Positions 45,621 to 55,156 of a stretch of 64,000 bases of DNA are shown here, one piece after another (the stretch's first letter is position 1; every line of letters starts with the position of its first letter). The stretch spans positions 1 to 64,000 of the forward strand of contig JAFKFV010000015.1 in NCBI GenBank assembly GCA_017307955.1, in the 5' to 3' direction. The notes under the pieces are model-generated. The model searched no databases, was not told the origin of the DNA, and saw nothing but the letters and a program-made list of their open reading frames with translations. The DNA is from Allobosea sp. GTDB taxonomy: Bacteria; Pseudomonadota; Alphaproteobacteria; Rhizobiales; Kaistiaceae. Both the position numbers and the translations under genes were made by a program.

Positions 45621-47054
45621 TCAGGCCGCCGTCTTCGGCAGGCGGATGGTGGCGACGAGGCCGCCCTCGCGGCGGTTCTCCAGCGTCAGCGTACCGCCAT
45701 GCGCCTGCACGATCGAGCGCGCGATGGCGAGGCCGAGGCCGATGCCGCCCGTCTCGGTATTCCGCGAGGCTTCGAGGCGCACAAAGGGCTGGAACGCCTC
45801 GTCCATGCGATCCTCCGGCAGACCCGGCCCGGCATCGGCCACCGCGAGCGCCACGGAATCGGCCTCGTCGGCGACCGAGACCCGCGCCTCCTTGCCGTAG
45901 CGCACCGCATTCTCGATGAGGTTGCGCAACGCCCGCTTCAGCGCCACCGGGCGGCACGGATAGGTGACCGCGGCGAGATCCACCGTCTCGACATCCGCGC
46001 CGGCGAGGCGGAACTCCTCGACGCAGCCTAAGACAAGCTCGTCCAGCCGGAGCGCCACGGTCGGCTCGCTCGTCGCCTCGGCGCGGGTGAAGGCGAGCGT
46101 TGCCTCGCAGATCACCGTCAGTTCGTCGATGGTCGCCACGATGTCGTCGCGGACCGCCTCGTCCTCGATGAATTCCGCCTTGAGCCGCAGCGTCGTCAGC
46201 GGCGTGCGCAGATCATGGCTGATGCTGGCGAGCAGCCGCAGCCGGTCGCGCATGAAGTCGCCGAGCCGCTGCTGCATCGTGTTGAAGGCACGCGTCGCAG
46301 CGACGACCTCGCCCGGCCCCGTCTCGGCAAGATGCGCAACGCTCTCGCCGCGGCCGAATCGCTCGGAGGCGTCGGCCAGCGTGCGCAGCGAACGCGTCTG
46401 GCGGCGGATCGCCAGCACCGCCACCGCCGCCACTGCCAGGGCGGACAGCAGGAAGGACAGCAGCGCCACGCGCCCGAAGCCGCCTGGCAATTCCACGGCG
46501 GAGCGCAGCGTCGCGAAGCGGCCATCGGCGAGCGGCACCGTCATCGCGACGGCGGCGACGCGGCGCGGCCCGCCGGGACGCTCGCCATCCGGCGGCGGCG
46601 GACGGCGATCCAAGGGAGGCGCGCCTGGCGGCGGTCCGGGACGGCCTGTCGGGCAGGGATGCCGGTCCGGTCCGAGCGGCTCGACCGAGACGATCGGCGG
46701 CCCGGACTCGATGCCATGCAGCATCTGGCGCAGCAGCCCCGCGAGATCGCGCTCCGCCGGGCCCGGCGGATGGCCGGGCGGCGCCGCCGCCGCCACGCTG
46801 GCGCAGGAGCCCCGCGACCCGAAGGCGCGCGCGATGCGGTCCCCGTCCGCGGCGGGGTAGTCCGTCAAGAGGCGCGCCAGGGCGACCGTCTGGTTCAGTG
46901 CCTGGCCATGGATCACGCCATCAAGCAGCGCATCCTGCTGCATGCGCAGGATCAGCGTCAGCCCGAGCTGTGCCAAGGCCAATGCCGCGACCAAAAGGAT
47001 GACGAGCCGTCCGGCGAGGCTGCCCGGCCAGAGGCGGGCGAGCGACGCCCTCAC
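45621..47054 (-). CDS. Sensor histidine kinase
   Basis: The 477-aa kinase has two membrane helices (about 16-36 and around 195-215) flanking a periplasmic part that includes a long Pro-rich stretch. HAMP follows, then HisKA with SHDLRTPLTTLR and HATPase with LIENAVRY, DAGPGLPEDR and GGIGLGLAI. It partners the response regulator encoded four bases upstream (ATGA overlap). The signal is unknown. The periplasmic Pro/Gly/Arg-rich run is unusual. Confidence 0.93.
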   Translation of the reverse strand: MRASLARLWPGSLAGRLVILLVAALALAQLGLTLILRMQQDALLDGVIHGQALNQTVALARLLTDYPAADGDRIARAFGSRGSCASVAAAAPPGHPPGPAERDLAGLLRQMLHGIESGPPIVSVEPLGPDRHPCPTGRPGPPPGAPPLDRRPPPPDGERPGGPRRVAAVAMTVPLADGRFATLRSAVELPGGFGRVALLSFLLSALAVAAVAVLAIRRQTRSLRTLADASERFGRGESVAHLAETGPGEVVAATRAFNTMQQRLGDFMRDRLRLLASISHDLRTPLTTLRLKAEFIEDEAVRDDIVATIDELTVICEATLAFTRAEATSEPTVALRLDELVLGCVEEFRLAGADVETVDLAAVTYPCRPVALKRALRNLIENAVRYGKEARVSVADEADSVALAVADAGPGLPEDRMDEAFQPFVRLEASRNTETGGIGLGLAIARSIVQAHGGTLTLENRREGGLVATIRLPKTAA

Positions 47055-47773
47055 GCGGCCGGCTCCACCTTGCCGGCGAAGGAATAGCCGTCGCCCCAGA
47101 CCGTCTTGATCAGGGCCGGCCGCTGCGGGTCCGCCTCGATACGGCGTCGGAGCCGGCTGACGAGATTGTCAATGCTGCGGTCGAAAAGCTGCGCCGCGCG
47201 GCCCGCCGTGATGTCGAGGAGCTGCTCGCGCGACAGCACGATGCCGGGCCGGGTGACGAAGGCGAGCAGCAGGCGGAACTCGGCGCTGCCGAGGCCGATA
47301 TCCTCGCCGCGCTCGTCGAGCACGGCGCGCCGGTCGACATCGAGCACGAAACGGTCGAAGCGGAAGCGCTGCCCGGCCTCGCTCGCCTCGGCGCGCGGCG
47401 CCGTGGATGCACGGCGGAGGATCGCCCGGATGCGGGCGAGCAGTTCGCGCGGGTTGAAGGGTTTGGTGACATAGTCGTCCGCGCCGAGCTCGAGCCCGAT
47501 GATCCGGTCCGTCTCCTCGGCGACCGCCGTCAGCAGCACGACAGGGATCTCGCCGCTCTGCCGCAGCTGCCGGCAGAGCGTCAGCCCATCCTCGCCCGGC
47601 ATCATGACGTCGAGCACCACGAGATCGATCACGCCGGCGCGCATCGCCTGGCGCATCTCGACGCCGCCCGAGGCGACGGAGACGCGCAGCCCGTTCTTGA
47701 CGAGATAGCGCGCGAGCAGTTCGCGGATTTCGCGATGATCGTCGACGACGAGGATATGTGGCGTGCGGTCCAT
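47051..47773 (-). CDS. OmpR-family response regulator
   Basis: The 240-aa protein (from ATG 47773; ATG 47803 is possible) has a receiver domain with the phospho-acceptor Asp in VVLDVMMPGEDG, Lys in VTKPFNP, and a C-terminal winged helix (REQLLDITAGRAAQLFDRSIDNLVSRLRRRIE). It acts with the kinase encoded downstream. Targets are unknown. Confidence 0.93.
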   Translation of the reverse strand: MDRTPHILVVDDHREIRELLARYLVKNGLRVSVASGGVEMRQAMRAGVIDLVVLDVMMPGEDGLTLCRQLRQSGEIPVVLLTAVAEETDRIIGLELGADDYVTKPFNPRELLARIRAILRRASTAPRAEASEAGQRFRFDRFVLDVDRRAVLDERGEDIGLGSAEFRLLLAFVTRPGIVLSREQLLDITAGRAAQLFDRSIDNLVSRLRRRIEADPQRPALIKTVWGDGYSFAGKVEPAA

Positions 47774-47875
47774 GCCCGCTCCGGATCGGGAACTGCCGTT
47801 CATTCAGCGCAGGTCGCACCGATTTTCCAGCACTGAAATGTAACAGGATGTCTCGCGCGCCGCGCCGCGTCCGTG

Positions 47876-48460
47876 TCAGGCGCCCGATCGCGCGCGGCCA
47901 TCCGCCATTGCGCCCGAGAAGCTGAGCCCGGTCAGCGCCAGCAGGCAGCCGGCGCTGAAGGCGTTGACGCGCAGCAATGCCAGGCTCCCTGCCTCGCCCA
48001 GCGCCACCAGCGGCGTCGCGGCGATCATGGGGCCGGCGAGATAGGCGAGCGCCGAGAGGCCGATCAGCGGCAACGACCAGCGCCGCTCGTCGGGCCTGAA
48101 GGCGAGGCCGGCGATGACGACGCAGGGCGCGAGGAAGAGGAGAACACCGGAAGCCTCGCCGAACAGGATGAGCGCCAGCAGGCTGTTGGCGATGCCGGCC
48201 AGCGGCAGCATCGCGCGGCCGAGGCGATCGCTTCGCCGCGCGACGAACGGTGTCAGCGCAAAGAACGGCGTCGAGAGGAAGGTGAGCATCGCCGCGAACC
48301 CGCCCGTGCCCGCGACGCCCTCGACATAGAGCGGATAGAAAGGTTGGTTGGATGCGACGACGAGTGCGATCCAGTTGCAGGCTGCGACGCGCGGGTCCGC
48401 ATGCGCCGCATAGCGCTCCACCGCCGCCCACCACGCACGCAATCGCGCCACCGGCCCCAT
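47876..48460 (-). CDS. Integral membrane protein of unknown function
   Basis: The 194-aa protein has about five hydrophobic segments (for example WIALVVASNQPFYPLYV and SLLALILFGEASGVLLFLAPCVVIAGLAF). The spacing, including a short RRSDRLGRA loop, does not match a transporter family I know. It is encoded alone between the two-component genes and cioAB. Confidence 0.7.
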   Translation of the reverse strand: MGPVARLRAWWAAVERYAAHADPRVAACNWIALVVASNQPFYPLYVEGVAGTGGFAAMLTFLSTPFFALTPFVARRSDRLGRAMLPLAGIANSLLALILFGEASGVLLFLAPCVVIAGLAFRPDERRWSLPLIGLSALAYLAGPMIAATPLVALGEAGSLALLRVNAFSAGCLLALTGLSFSGAMADGRARSGA

Positions 48461-48582
48461 ACGCCCGTCTCCCTGCCCGCTCCCGCGCCGCCTCCGGTGT
48501 CATCTTGCCGGGAGCGGAGCGGTTTCAAGGGCCGGGGCGACGAAGCCATGCCCGCGGCGGAGGCCTCTACACGCTTTGATAG

Positions 48583-48595
48583 GGACGAATCGTCC
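48583..48595. promoter_or_regulatory. Palindrome in the cioAB upstream region
   Basis: GGACGAATCGTCC is a perfect 13-bp palindrome about 120 bp before cioA. It could be a regulator site, but it matches neither an FNR box nor another known consensus. Confidence 0.3.
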
Positions 48596-48713
48596 AACAA
48601 TTGGGCATCCTTATCGACAGCGGCGGCGATCCGCCCTAGCCTCCCCGGAGCTGGTATCCGGGGCGGGTGTGCAAGACGGGCTGGCCTGATTCGTTTTCGG
48701 GAGGTGGAAGGGG

Positions 48714-50105
48714 ATGGAACTCGATCCGGTGTTCCTGTCACGACTGCAATTCGCATGGGTCGTGATCTTCCATGTCATCCTGCCGGCCTTCACGGTCGGC
48801 ACCGCGTCCTATATTGCGGTTCTGGAGACGATCCACTTCATCACCAAGCGCGAAATCTATCTTCGCCTGTCGACCTTCTGGATCAAGATCTTCTCGATCT
48901 CGTTCGGCATGGGCGTCGTCAGCGGCGTGGTGATGCCGTTCCAGTTCGGCACCAACTGGAGCCGCCTGTCGGACGCTGCCGCCAACGTTCTGGCGCCGCT
49001 GCTCGCCTATGAGGCGCTGACCGCCTTCTTCCTCGAGGCCGGCTTCCTCGGCGTGCTGCTGTTCGGCCGCCATCTCGTGCCGCGCTGGGCCTATCTCTTC
49101 GCCACCCTGATGGTCGCCGGCGGCACGCTCCTCTCAGCCTTCTGGATCCTCTCCGCCAACAGCTGGCTGCAGACGCCGGCCGGCTTCGAGGTGGTCGATG
49201 GCCGCTTCTTCCCGACCTCGTGGTCGGAAGCGATCTTCAACCCGTCCTTCCCCTATCGTCTCGCCCACAACGTCATCGCCTTCTACATCACCACCGGCTT
49301 CGTGGTGATGGGCATCAGCGCCTATTTCATCCGCCGCGGCACCTTCGCCGAGGAAGGCAAGGTGATGATGAAGATGACGCTGTGGCTGCTCACCGTCCTG
49401 GTGCCGCTGCAGATGTATGTCGGCGACGCGCACGGCCTCAACACGCGCCAGTACCAGCCGGCCAAGCTCGCCGCGATCGAGGCGATCTGGGAGACGGGCA
49501 GCGAACTGCCGCTGACGCTCTTCGCGATCCCCGACCAGGAGGCGGAGACGAACCTCTACGCCATCGAGGTGCCCTATCTCGGCAGCCTGATCCTGACCCA
49601 TTCGCTCGACGGCCAGATCACCGGGCTGAAGGCCTTCCCGAAGGAGGACCGGCCCTTCGTCGCGCTGCCCTTCTTCGGCTTCCGCGTCATGGTCGGCCTC
49701 GGCATCATCATGCTCGGCCTCGTGATCTGGGGGAACTGGCTGAAGATCCGTGGCCGGCTGACGACCACGCCGCTTTATCTCACGGTCCTGCAGCTCACGA
49801 TCCCGATCGGCTTCCTGACCGTCATCGCCGGCTGGGTCGTCACCGAGACCGGCCGTCAGCCCTGGACGATCTATGACCACCTGCGAACAGCGGATTCGAT
49901 GTCGCCCTCGCTCACCGGCGTGGACGTGCTCATCTCGCTGCTCGCCTATGTCCTCGTCTATGTGTTCGTCTATCCCACCGGCGTGATCCTCATGGCGCGC
50001 ATCGTGCGCAAGGGGCCGCGGTCCACCGGCCATGGCGAAGGCGACAGCCCGGTCGAGGCCGGCCGGCCCGAGGCGCCCGTCCTCGCCGGCGCGATTGAGA
50101 GCTAA
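48714..50105 (+). CDS. cioA: Cytochrome bd-type ubiquinol oxidase subunit I (CioA)
   Basis: The 463-aa protein has about nine membrane helices. Heme ligands are the early His of FHVILPAFTVG and the conserved GWVVTETGRQPW motif. The short Q-loop region and total length (about 460 rather than 520) point to the CIO subtype without the Q-loop extension. It oxidises quinol and reduces oxygen with high affinity or cyanide tolerance, without pumping protons. A good ribosome-binding site (GGGAGGTGG) precedes ATG 48714. Confidence 0.95.
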   Translation: MELDPVFLSRLQFAWVVIFHVILPAFTVGTASYIAVLETIHFITKREIYLRLSTFWIKIFSISFGMGVVSGVVMPFQFGTNWSRLSDAAANVLAPLLAYEALTAFFLEAGFLGVLLFGRHLVPRWAYLFATLMVAGGTLLSAFWILSANSWLQTPAGFEVVDGRFFPTSWSEAIFNPSFPYRLAHNVIAFYITTGFVVMGISAYFIRRGTFAEEGKVMMKMTLWLLTVLVPLQMYVGDAHGLNTRQYQPAKLAAIEAIWETGSELPLTLFAIPDQEAETNLYAIEVPYLGSLILTHSLDGQITGLKAFPKEDRPFVALPFFGFRVMVGLGIIMLGLVIWGNWLKIRGRLTTTPLYLTVLQLTIPIGFLTVIAGWVVTETGRQPWTIYDHLRTADSMSPSLTGVDVLISLLAYVLVYVFVYPTGVILMARIVRKGPRSTGHGEGDSPVEAGRPEAPVLAGAIES

Positions 50106-50116
50106 GGAGCGACACC

Positions 50117-51124
50117 ATGAATCCGGTTCTCGACTTCGTGCCGATCTGGACGGCCATCATCGCGCTTGGCGTCTTCTTCTATGTGATGCTGGACGGCTTC
50201 GATCTCGGCGTCGGCATGCTGTTCGGCCTCGCGCCGGACACGCCCTCGCGCAATCTCATCATGAACTCGGTCGCCCCGGTCTGGGACGGCAACGAGACCT
50301 GGCTCGTGCTCGGCGGCGTCGCGCTCCTCGCCGCCTTCCCATTGGCCTTCGCGATCATCATCCCGGCCGTCTATTTCCCCGTGCTGGTGATGCTGTTGTC
50401 GCTCGTCTTCCGCGGCCTCGCCTTCGAGTTCCGCTTCCGCGATTCCGAGAACAAGACCTTCTGGGACCATGCCTTCGCCTATGGCTCGGGCCTCGCCACC
50501 TTCTCGCAGGGCGTGGTGCTCGGCGCCTTCATCCAGGGCTTCGAGGTCTCGGGCCGCACCTTCTCGGGCTCGTCCTTCGATTTCCTGACGCCGTTCTCGG
50601 TGGTGACCGGCATCGCGCTGATGTTCGGCTACGGCCTGCTGGGCGCTGGCTGGCTCATCCTGAAGACGGAAGGCGAGGTCCAGGCCGCCGCCCGCCGCCA
50701 TGGGCGCATCTGCCTCGTCGGCGTCCTCGTCGCCATCGGCATCGTCAGCATCTGGACGCCGCTGGCCCAGCCGGTGATCGCCTCGCGCTGGTTCGCCTTC
50801 CCCAATATCGTCATCTTCGCCCCGGTGCCGATCGCCGCGCTCGCCGCCGCCTTCTTCACCTGGCGCTCGCTCGGCTCGCATCATGAGGCGAGGCCGTTCA
50901 TCGGCGCCATCCTCCTGTTCCTGCTCTCTTATCTCGGCATCGCCATCAGCCTGTTCCCGATGATCGTGCCCTACAAGTACACGCTCACCGAGGCCGCCTC
51001 CTCGGAGGCGACACAGGCCTTCCTGATCGTCGGAACGCTGTTCCTGCTGCCGATCGTGCTCATGTACACGGCTTGGTCCTACTGGGTGTTCCGCGGCAAG
51101 GTGCGCGGCCAGTTCTATCACTGA
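50117..51124 (+). CDS. cioB: Cytochrome bd-type ubiquinol oxidase subunit II (CioB)
   Basis: The 335-aa partner has eight or nine membrane helices and the conserved starts WTAIIALGVFFYVMLDGFDLGVGM and VWDGNETWLVLGG. It follows cioA by 11 bp after TAAGGAG. I find no CydX/DUF2474 small subunit after it and no cydDC in the window. Confidence 0.95.
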   Translation: MNPVLDFVPIWTAIIALGVFFYVMLDGFDLGVGMLFGLAPDTPSRNLIMNSVAPVWDGNETWLVLGGVALLAAFPLAFAIIIPAVYFPVLVMLLSLVFRGLAFEFRFRDSENKTFWDHAFAYGSGLATFSQGVVLGAFIQGFEVSGRTFSGSSFDFLTPFSVVTGIALMFGYGLLGAGWLILKTEGEVQAAARRHGRICLVGVLVAIGIVSIWTPLAQPVIASRWFAFPNIVIFAPVPIAALAAAFFTWRSLGSHHEARPFIGAILLFLLSYLGIAISLFPMIVPYKYTLTEAASSEATQAFLIVGTLFLLPIVLMYTAWSYWVFRGKVRGQFYH

Positions 51125-51246
51125 CGCAAGCGGCTCAAGCCGCCCTGCGCCGTGACGACTGCGGCATGGCGGCACTGACCGGAACCGCCGTCGTCGCGCC
51201 GGATTGATTTCCCACGCCGCCCGCGAGAGGTGGCGGGAGGGCGATC

Positions 51247-52275
51247 ATGAGCGAAACGGTGACGGAGCGTCAGGCGCTGGAACGGGTCGAGGCGGCGGGC
51301 CTCGTCATCCGCCGCGTGCGCCGTGGCAAGGGCTTCTCCTATCTCGGACCGGACGGCAAGCGCGTCGACGACGCGGCCGTTCTGGCGCGCATCCGAAGCC
51401 TCGCCATTCCGCCCGCCTATGAGGAGGTGCGCATCGCCGCCTCCGCGAGCGCCCATCTGCAGGCGATCGGCCGCGATGCAGCCGGGCGCCTGCAATATCG
51501 CTATCACCCCGATTGGGATCTCGAGCGCGAGGCTCACAAGGCCGAGCGTCTCGAGACGCTGATCGAGGCTCTCCCCCGCATCCGCGCCGCGGTGCGCAAG
51601 GATATCGCGCTGGCGACGCTGCGCCGCCGCAAGGCGGTGGCCTGCGCCGTCGCGCTCATCGATGCGACCCATATCCGCGTCGGCTGCGAGCTTTATCTCC
51701 AGTCGAGCGGCGCGCGCGGCGCCGCGACGTTGCTGAAGCGCCAGGTCAAGCTCAACGGCCAGGGCCTCGCCCTCAAATTCCGCGGCAAGGGTGGCACCGC
51801 GATCAGTTGCACCGTCGAGGACCGCGCGCTGGTGCGCGCGATCCGCCGTATCGCGACGATCCGCGGCTCAAGACTGCTGCAATATGTCGACGAGAATGGT
51901 GCGACCCACCCGGTGAGGGCCTCGGACGTCAACGCCTATCTGAAGCGGGTCTCGGGCCGCGACATCTCGGCCAAGGATTTCCGCATGCTGGCGGCGAGCG
52001 CCACGGCGGCGGAGCATCTCGCGCAGGTCGAGCCGGGGCCGTCCGAACGGTCGCGCCGCCGGCAGATCGCGGAGGTCATGAAGAATGTCTCGGCCGATCT
52101 CGCCAACACCCCGACGGTCGCCCGCAAGAGCTATGTCCATGCTCTCGTGGTTCAGGCCTTCGAGGACGGGCTTCTGCCCTCGATCCTGCGGCAGACGCGC
52201 TCCGGGCGCGTGCGCAGCCGCGGCGAGAACGCGCTCGCCCGGTTGCTCCGCGTCACGCGCACCGAAACACCCTAG
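51247..52275 (+). CDS. DNA topoisomerase IB
   Basis: The 342-aa protein has the bacterial/poxviral topoisomerase IB layout: RRGKGFSYLGPDGKRV and AYEEVRIAA at the N-terminus, HIRVG for the first catalytic Arg, KGG, ISAKDFR for the second Arg, and NTPTVARKSYVHA with the nucleophilic Tyr. It relaxes supercoils through a 3'-phosphotyrosine. Usual RVGNE and KDFRTW motifs read RVGCE and KDFRML, so it is a divergent member. Confidence 0.9.
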   Translation: MSETVTERQALERVEAAGLVIRRVRRGKGFSYLGPDGKRVDDAAVLARIRSLAIPPAYEEVRIAASASAHLQAIGRDAAGRLQYRYHPDWDLEREAHKAERLETLIEALPRIRAAVRKDIALATLRRRKAVACAVALIDATHIRVGCELYLQSSGARGAATLLKRQVKLNGQGLALKFRGKGGTAISCTVEDRALVRAIRRIATIRGSRLLQYVDENGATHPVRASDVNAYLKRVSGRDISAKDFRMLAASATAAEHLAQVEPGPSERSRRRQIAEVMKNVSADLANTPTVARKSYVHALVVQAFEDGLLPSILRQTRSGRVRSRGENALARLLRVTRTETP

Positions 52276-52538
52276 GCGCGGTCGAGCGTCTCGTCCTTGG
52301 TGAGCCGCGTCGGTGCCCATTCGACCGGATCAAGGCCGGTGTCGGTCCGCCAGCGCGCCCAATAGGGATGCTCGCCCTGATCGTCCGGACCGTCCTCCTC
52401 GACCATGGCCGTCTTGGTCCGCCAGCGCATGAGATGGGCGTCGCCATTGCCATCGCGGCCGATGATGAGCCGCCCGTCCTTGGGCGCGCTGTCGATCGGC
52501 TGGAAAGGGCCGTCCTGCTCGAGATCGTCCTTCGTCAT
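52272..52538 (-). CDS. Small conserved hypothetical protein
   Basis: An 88-aa frame starts at ATG 52538 after AAGGAGACGAGG, an excellent ribosome-binding site. The product contains FQPIDSAPKDGRLIIG and later WARWRTDTGLDPVEW, a pattern seen in small proteins of unknown function in alphaproteobacteria and phages (tryptophan-rich, W-PI-APKDG). Its stop overlaps the topoisomerase stop by four bases, head to head. Confidence 0.7.
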   Translation of the reverse strand: MTKDDLEQDGPFQPIDSAPKDGRLIIGRDGNGDAHLMRWRTKTAMVEEDGPDDQGEHPYWARWRTDTGLDPVEWAPTRLTKDETLDRA

Positions 52539-52848
52539 CCTCGTCTCCTTGTCGCTGAGGCCATACGGACACCGGAACCGGCTCGTTACAGGGACGATCC
52601 GGCGCGATCGGCTGTGCCGAGCCAACGCCTCGCTCCTGCCAGAGTTGCGCGTGAATTGTCGGCGCTGTGGAACGAGCGGGGCTCCCCGCGATTCTGTATC
52701 GTCCGGTGGCTCGACCCGCCGGCATCGCAACGATGTGCGGGAGGAGGACGATCATGCTTGACCGCTCGCCGACGGCGGGGCGGCGCCCCCGCGTCCCTGA
52801 CTGGAATCGCCTCGTCGCCACAGCCACCGCAGGGACAGGAATTCCCGC

Positions 52849-53226
52849 ATGATCGAGGCGCCGATCCTCTCCGGGCTCAAGATTCTGATCGTCGAGGACG
52901 ATGTGATCATCGCCGAAGCGATGTCGGACAGCTTCCTCCGCGCCGCCGCCACCGTGATCGGCCCGGCCTTCTCGGTGCGTCAGGCGCTGGGCTTGATCGG
53001 CGAGACGCGGCCGGACGCGGCCGTTGTCGACATCAACCTGAATGGCGAGCTTGCCTTTCCGGTCGCCGACCGGCTGCGCGCCGATGGTGTTCCCTTCGTC
53101 TTCGCGACCGGCTTCGATGCCTCGGAGATTCCCGAGCACTACGCGACGATCGGCCATTGTTCGAAGCCCGTCGACCCAGCGACGCTCGCCGAAGCCTTTT
53201 CCTGGCTCAACCGCAAGCCGCTATGA
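52849..53226 (+). CDS. Single-domain response regulator
   Basis: The 125-aa receiver domain has the acidic pair (VEDDVIIAE), phospho-acceptor Asp in AVVDINLNG, the Thr-like switch (FATGF) and Lys in CSKPVDP. No output domain is present. It resembles the stand-alone receivers linked to HWE/HisKA_2 kinases in rhizobia; no kinase is adjacent. It overlaps the GT4 gene end by six bases. Confidence 0.9.
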   Translation: MIEAPILSGLKILIVEDDVIIAEAMSDSFLRAAATVIGPAFSVRQALGLIGETRPDAAVVDINLNGELAFPVADRLRADGVPFVFATGFDASEIPEHYATIGHCSKPVDPATLAEAFSWLNRKPL

Positions 53227-54243
53227 TCGTCGGTCGATAAGCGCGCGATAGACCTCCGCATAGTCGGCTGCCATGCGGTGATCGGTGAAGCGCCGCTCGA
53301 AGGCGGCCCGAACGCCGGAGCGGGAAATCTCGCCGATCGTTGCGACCGCTTGGGCGGCGGCATCGATGCTGTCGACGATCCGGCCGCTGACGCCGTCCTC
53401 GATCACCTCCGGCACCGCGCCGTTGCGCCAGGCGATGACCGGCGTGCCGGCCGCCATCGCCTCGATCATCACGAGACCGAACGGCTCCGGCCAGTCGATG
53501 GGGAAGAGCAGCGCCCGCGCGCCGGCGAGCAGCGCCGCCTTGCCGGCATCGTCGACCTCGCCCAGATAGTCGACGATCGGATTCTCGAAGAGATGCGCCA
53601 CCTCGTCCGCGAAGTAGCGCTCGTCCGCGGCGTCGATCTTGGCCGCGATCTTGAGCGGCAGTCCGGCCCGCGAGGCGACCTCGATGGCGCGGTCGGGCCG
53701 TTTGTCCGGCGAGATACGGCCGACGAAGAGGAGATGCCCCTCGCCGCCGTCGCCGATCGCGACGAGATCGTCCGGCATGCCATGCGGCACGGTGGCGACG
53801 AACCGCGCCTCGGGCAGGAAATGGCGCTGGTTGTCGGAGATGGCGACCAGCGGCATCGCCGGATTGGTCGCGATTGCCGCATGCGCCGCCTCGGAGTCGA
53901 GCCGAAGATGCAGCGTCGTCACGCATTTCTCCTCGAAGCCGCGGAAGGGCAGGAAATGCGCGGTCTCGGTGTGGAAATGCACGATGTCGAATTCGTCGAT
54001 CCGGCTCATGACCGCATCGAACAGCGCCGCGACCGCTTCCGGCTCGGCGCCCGCGATGCGGTCGGCCGCCGGGCGCACGGCCACGAGCTCGGCCGCCGTG
54101 CGGGAATCGCCGGTCGCGAAGAGCGTCACGTCATGGCCGTCGGCGACCAGCGCCTCGGTCAGCCACGACACGACCCGTTCCGTACCGCCATAAAGCCGCG
54201 GCGGGACGGCCTCGACCAGAGGCGCGACCTGAGCGATGCGCAT
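53221..54243 (-). CDS. Family 4 glycosyltransferase
   Basis: The 340-aa protein has a GT-B fold: the N-terminal AQVAPLVEAVPPRLYGGTERVVSWL acceptor loop, then LFVGRISPDKRPD and the donor-binding PFGLVMIEAMAAGTPVIAWRNGAVPEVI with the EX7E pattern. It transfers a sugar from an NDP donor to an unknown acceptor. It starts the carbohydrate cluster. ATG 54243 follows GGGAGGAAT. Confidence 0.9.
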   Translation of the reverse strand: MRIAQVAPLVEAVPPRLYGGTERVVSWLTEALVADGHDVTLFATGDSRTAAELVAVRPAADRIAGAEPEAVAALFDAVMSRIDEFDIVHFHTETAHFLPFRGFEEKCVTTLHLRLDSEAAHAAIATNPAMPLVAISDNQRHFLPEARFVATVPHGMPDDLVAIGDGGEGHLLFVGRISPDKRPDRAIEVASRAGLPLKIAAKIDAADERYFADEVAHLFENPIVDYLGEVDDAGKAALLAGARALLFPIDWPEPFGLVMIEAMAAGTPVIAWRNGAVPEVIEDGVSGRIVDSIDAAAQAVATIGEISRSGVRAAFERRFTDHRMAADYAEVYRALIDRRS

Positions 54244-54325
54244 CAGCAATTCCTCCCGCTGCGTGATGCGGCCCAACCCGCCCATGGGGCCGTTGTTCCG
54301 CAGCGCCGCGCCGGGAGGAAGCTGA

Positions 54326-55156
54326 TCAGCCCATCAGCGGCAGGATCATGGTCTCGATCGCATGCGCGACGCCGTCCTCGGCATTCGAGCGCGTCACGAG
54401 GTCAGCCTCAGCCTTGATGTCGTCATGGGCGTTGCCCATCGCGATGGCGAGGCCGGCGACGGCGAACATCGGCAGGTCGTTCGACATGTCGCCGATCACC
54501 GCCACTTCCTCGAGCGGCACGCCGAAATGCCGCGCCAGCGCAGTGACGGCATGGCCCTTGTCGGCGGTCGGGTGCGTGACATCGAGATAGTAGTTCTGCG
54601 AGCGCCGCGCCGAGGCGGTGTCGCCGAGCAGCGCCTGCAGCTTGCCCTCGGTTTCGGCGAGCCGGTCGAAATCCTTCGAGGAGCCGACCAGCTTGCCGAT
54701 CTCGCCGAAATGCCCCTCGAAGCTCGGCACCACAACGGGATCGAAGCTCACCGTGTGCTCCTCATGCGCGACGTAAGGCCCGTCGCGGTCGGTGACGTAC
54801 CAGTCGTTGCCGGAGAAGATCCAGACATCGGCGCCCGTCGCCGCGATCTCGGCAGCGGCGATCCGCGCCGCCGCCTCCGGCACGAAATGCCGCTCGACCG
54901 GCGAGAGGTCGCCGCGCACGATCGACGAGCCGTTGAAGCCGGCGAAAAGGTCGAGCTTCAGCGGCTCGGCGACATGCAGCATGCCGCGCGGCGGCCGGCT
55001 GGAGACGATCGAGAAGAAGCCGCCGGCGGCGCGCAGCTTGTCGACCGCCGCGATCGTCGCCTCGGTGACCCGCTTCTCGGGGCTCGGCGTGACGATGGTG
55101 CCGTCGACGTCGGAAACGAAGAGCCTGATCCGCTTGGGGAGAGCGCGCTTGTTCAT
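54326..55156 (-). CDS. HAD-family (Cof/IIB type) phosphatase
   Basis: The 276-aa enzyme has HAD motif 1 (VSDVDGTIV), motif 2 (SIVSSRPP), a type IIB cap, motif 3 Lys (PTADKGHAVTAL) and motif 4 (VIGDMSNDLPM). It likely dephosphorylates a sugar phosphate. ATG overlaps the zwf stop (ATGA), so the genes are coupled. Confidence 0.9.
   Translation of the reverse strand: MNKRALPKRIRLFVSDVDGTIVTPSPEKRVTEATIAAVDKLRAAGGFFSIVSSRPPRGMLHVAEPLKLDLFAGFNGSSIVRGDLSPVERHFVPEAAARIAAAEIAATGADVWIFSGNDWYVTDRDGPYVAHEEHTVSFDPVVVPSFEGHFGEIGKLVGSSKDFDRLAETEGKLQALLGDTASARRSQNYYLDVTHPTADKGHAVTALARHFGVPLEEVAVIGDMSNDLPMFAVAGLAIAMGNAHDDIKAEADLVTRSNAEDGVAHAIETMILPLMG

Noticed and set aside
51125..51246. Search for a CydX or DUF2474 small subunit after cioB
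   Set aside because: The only ATG frame in the gap encodes 13 residues without a membrane helix.
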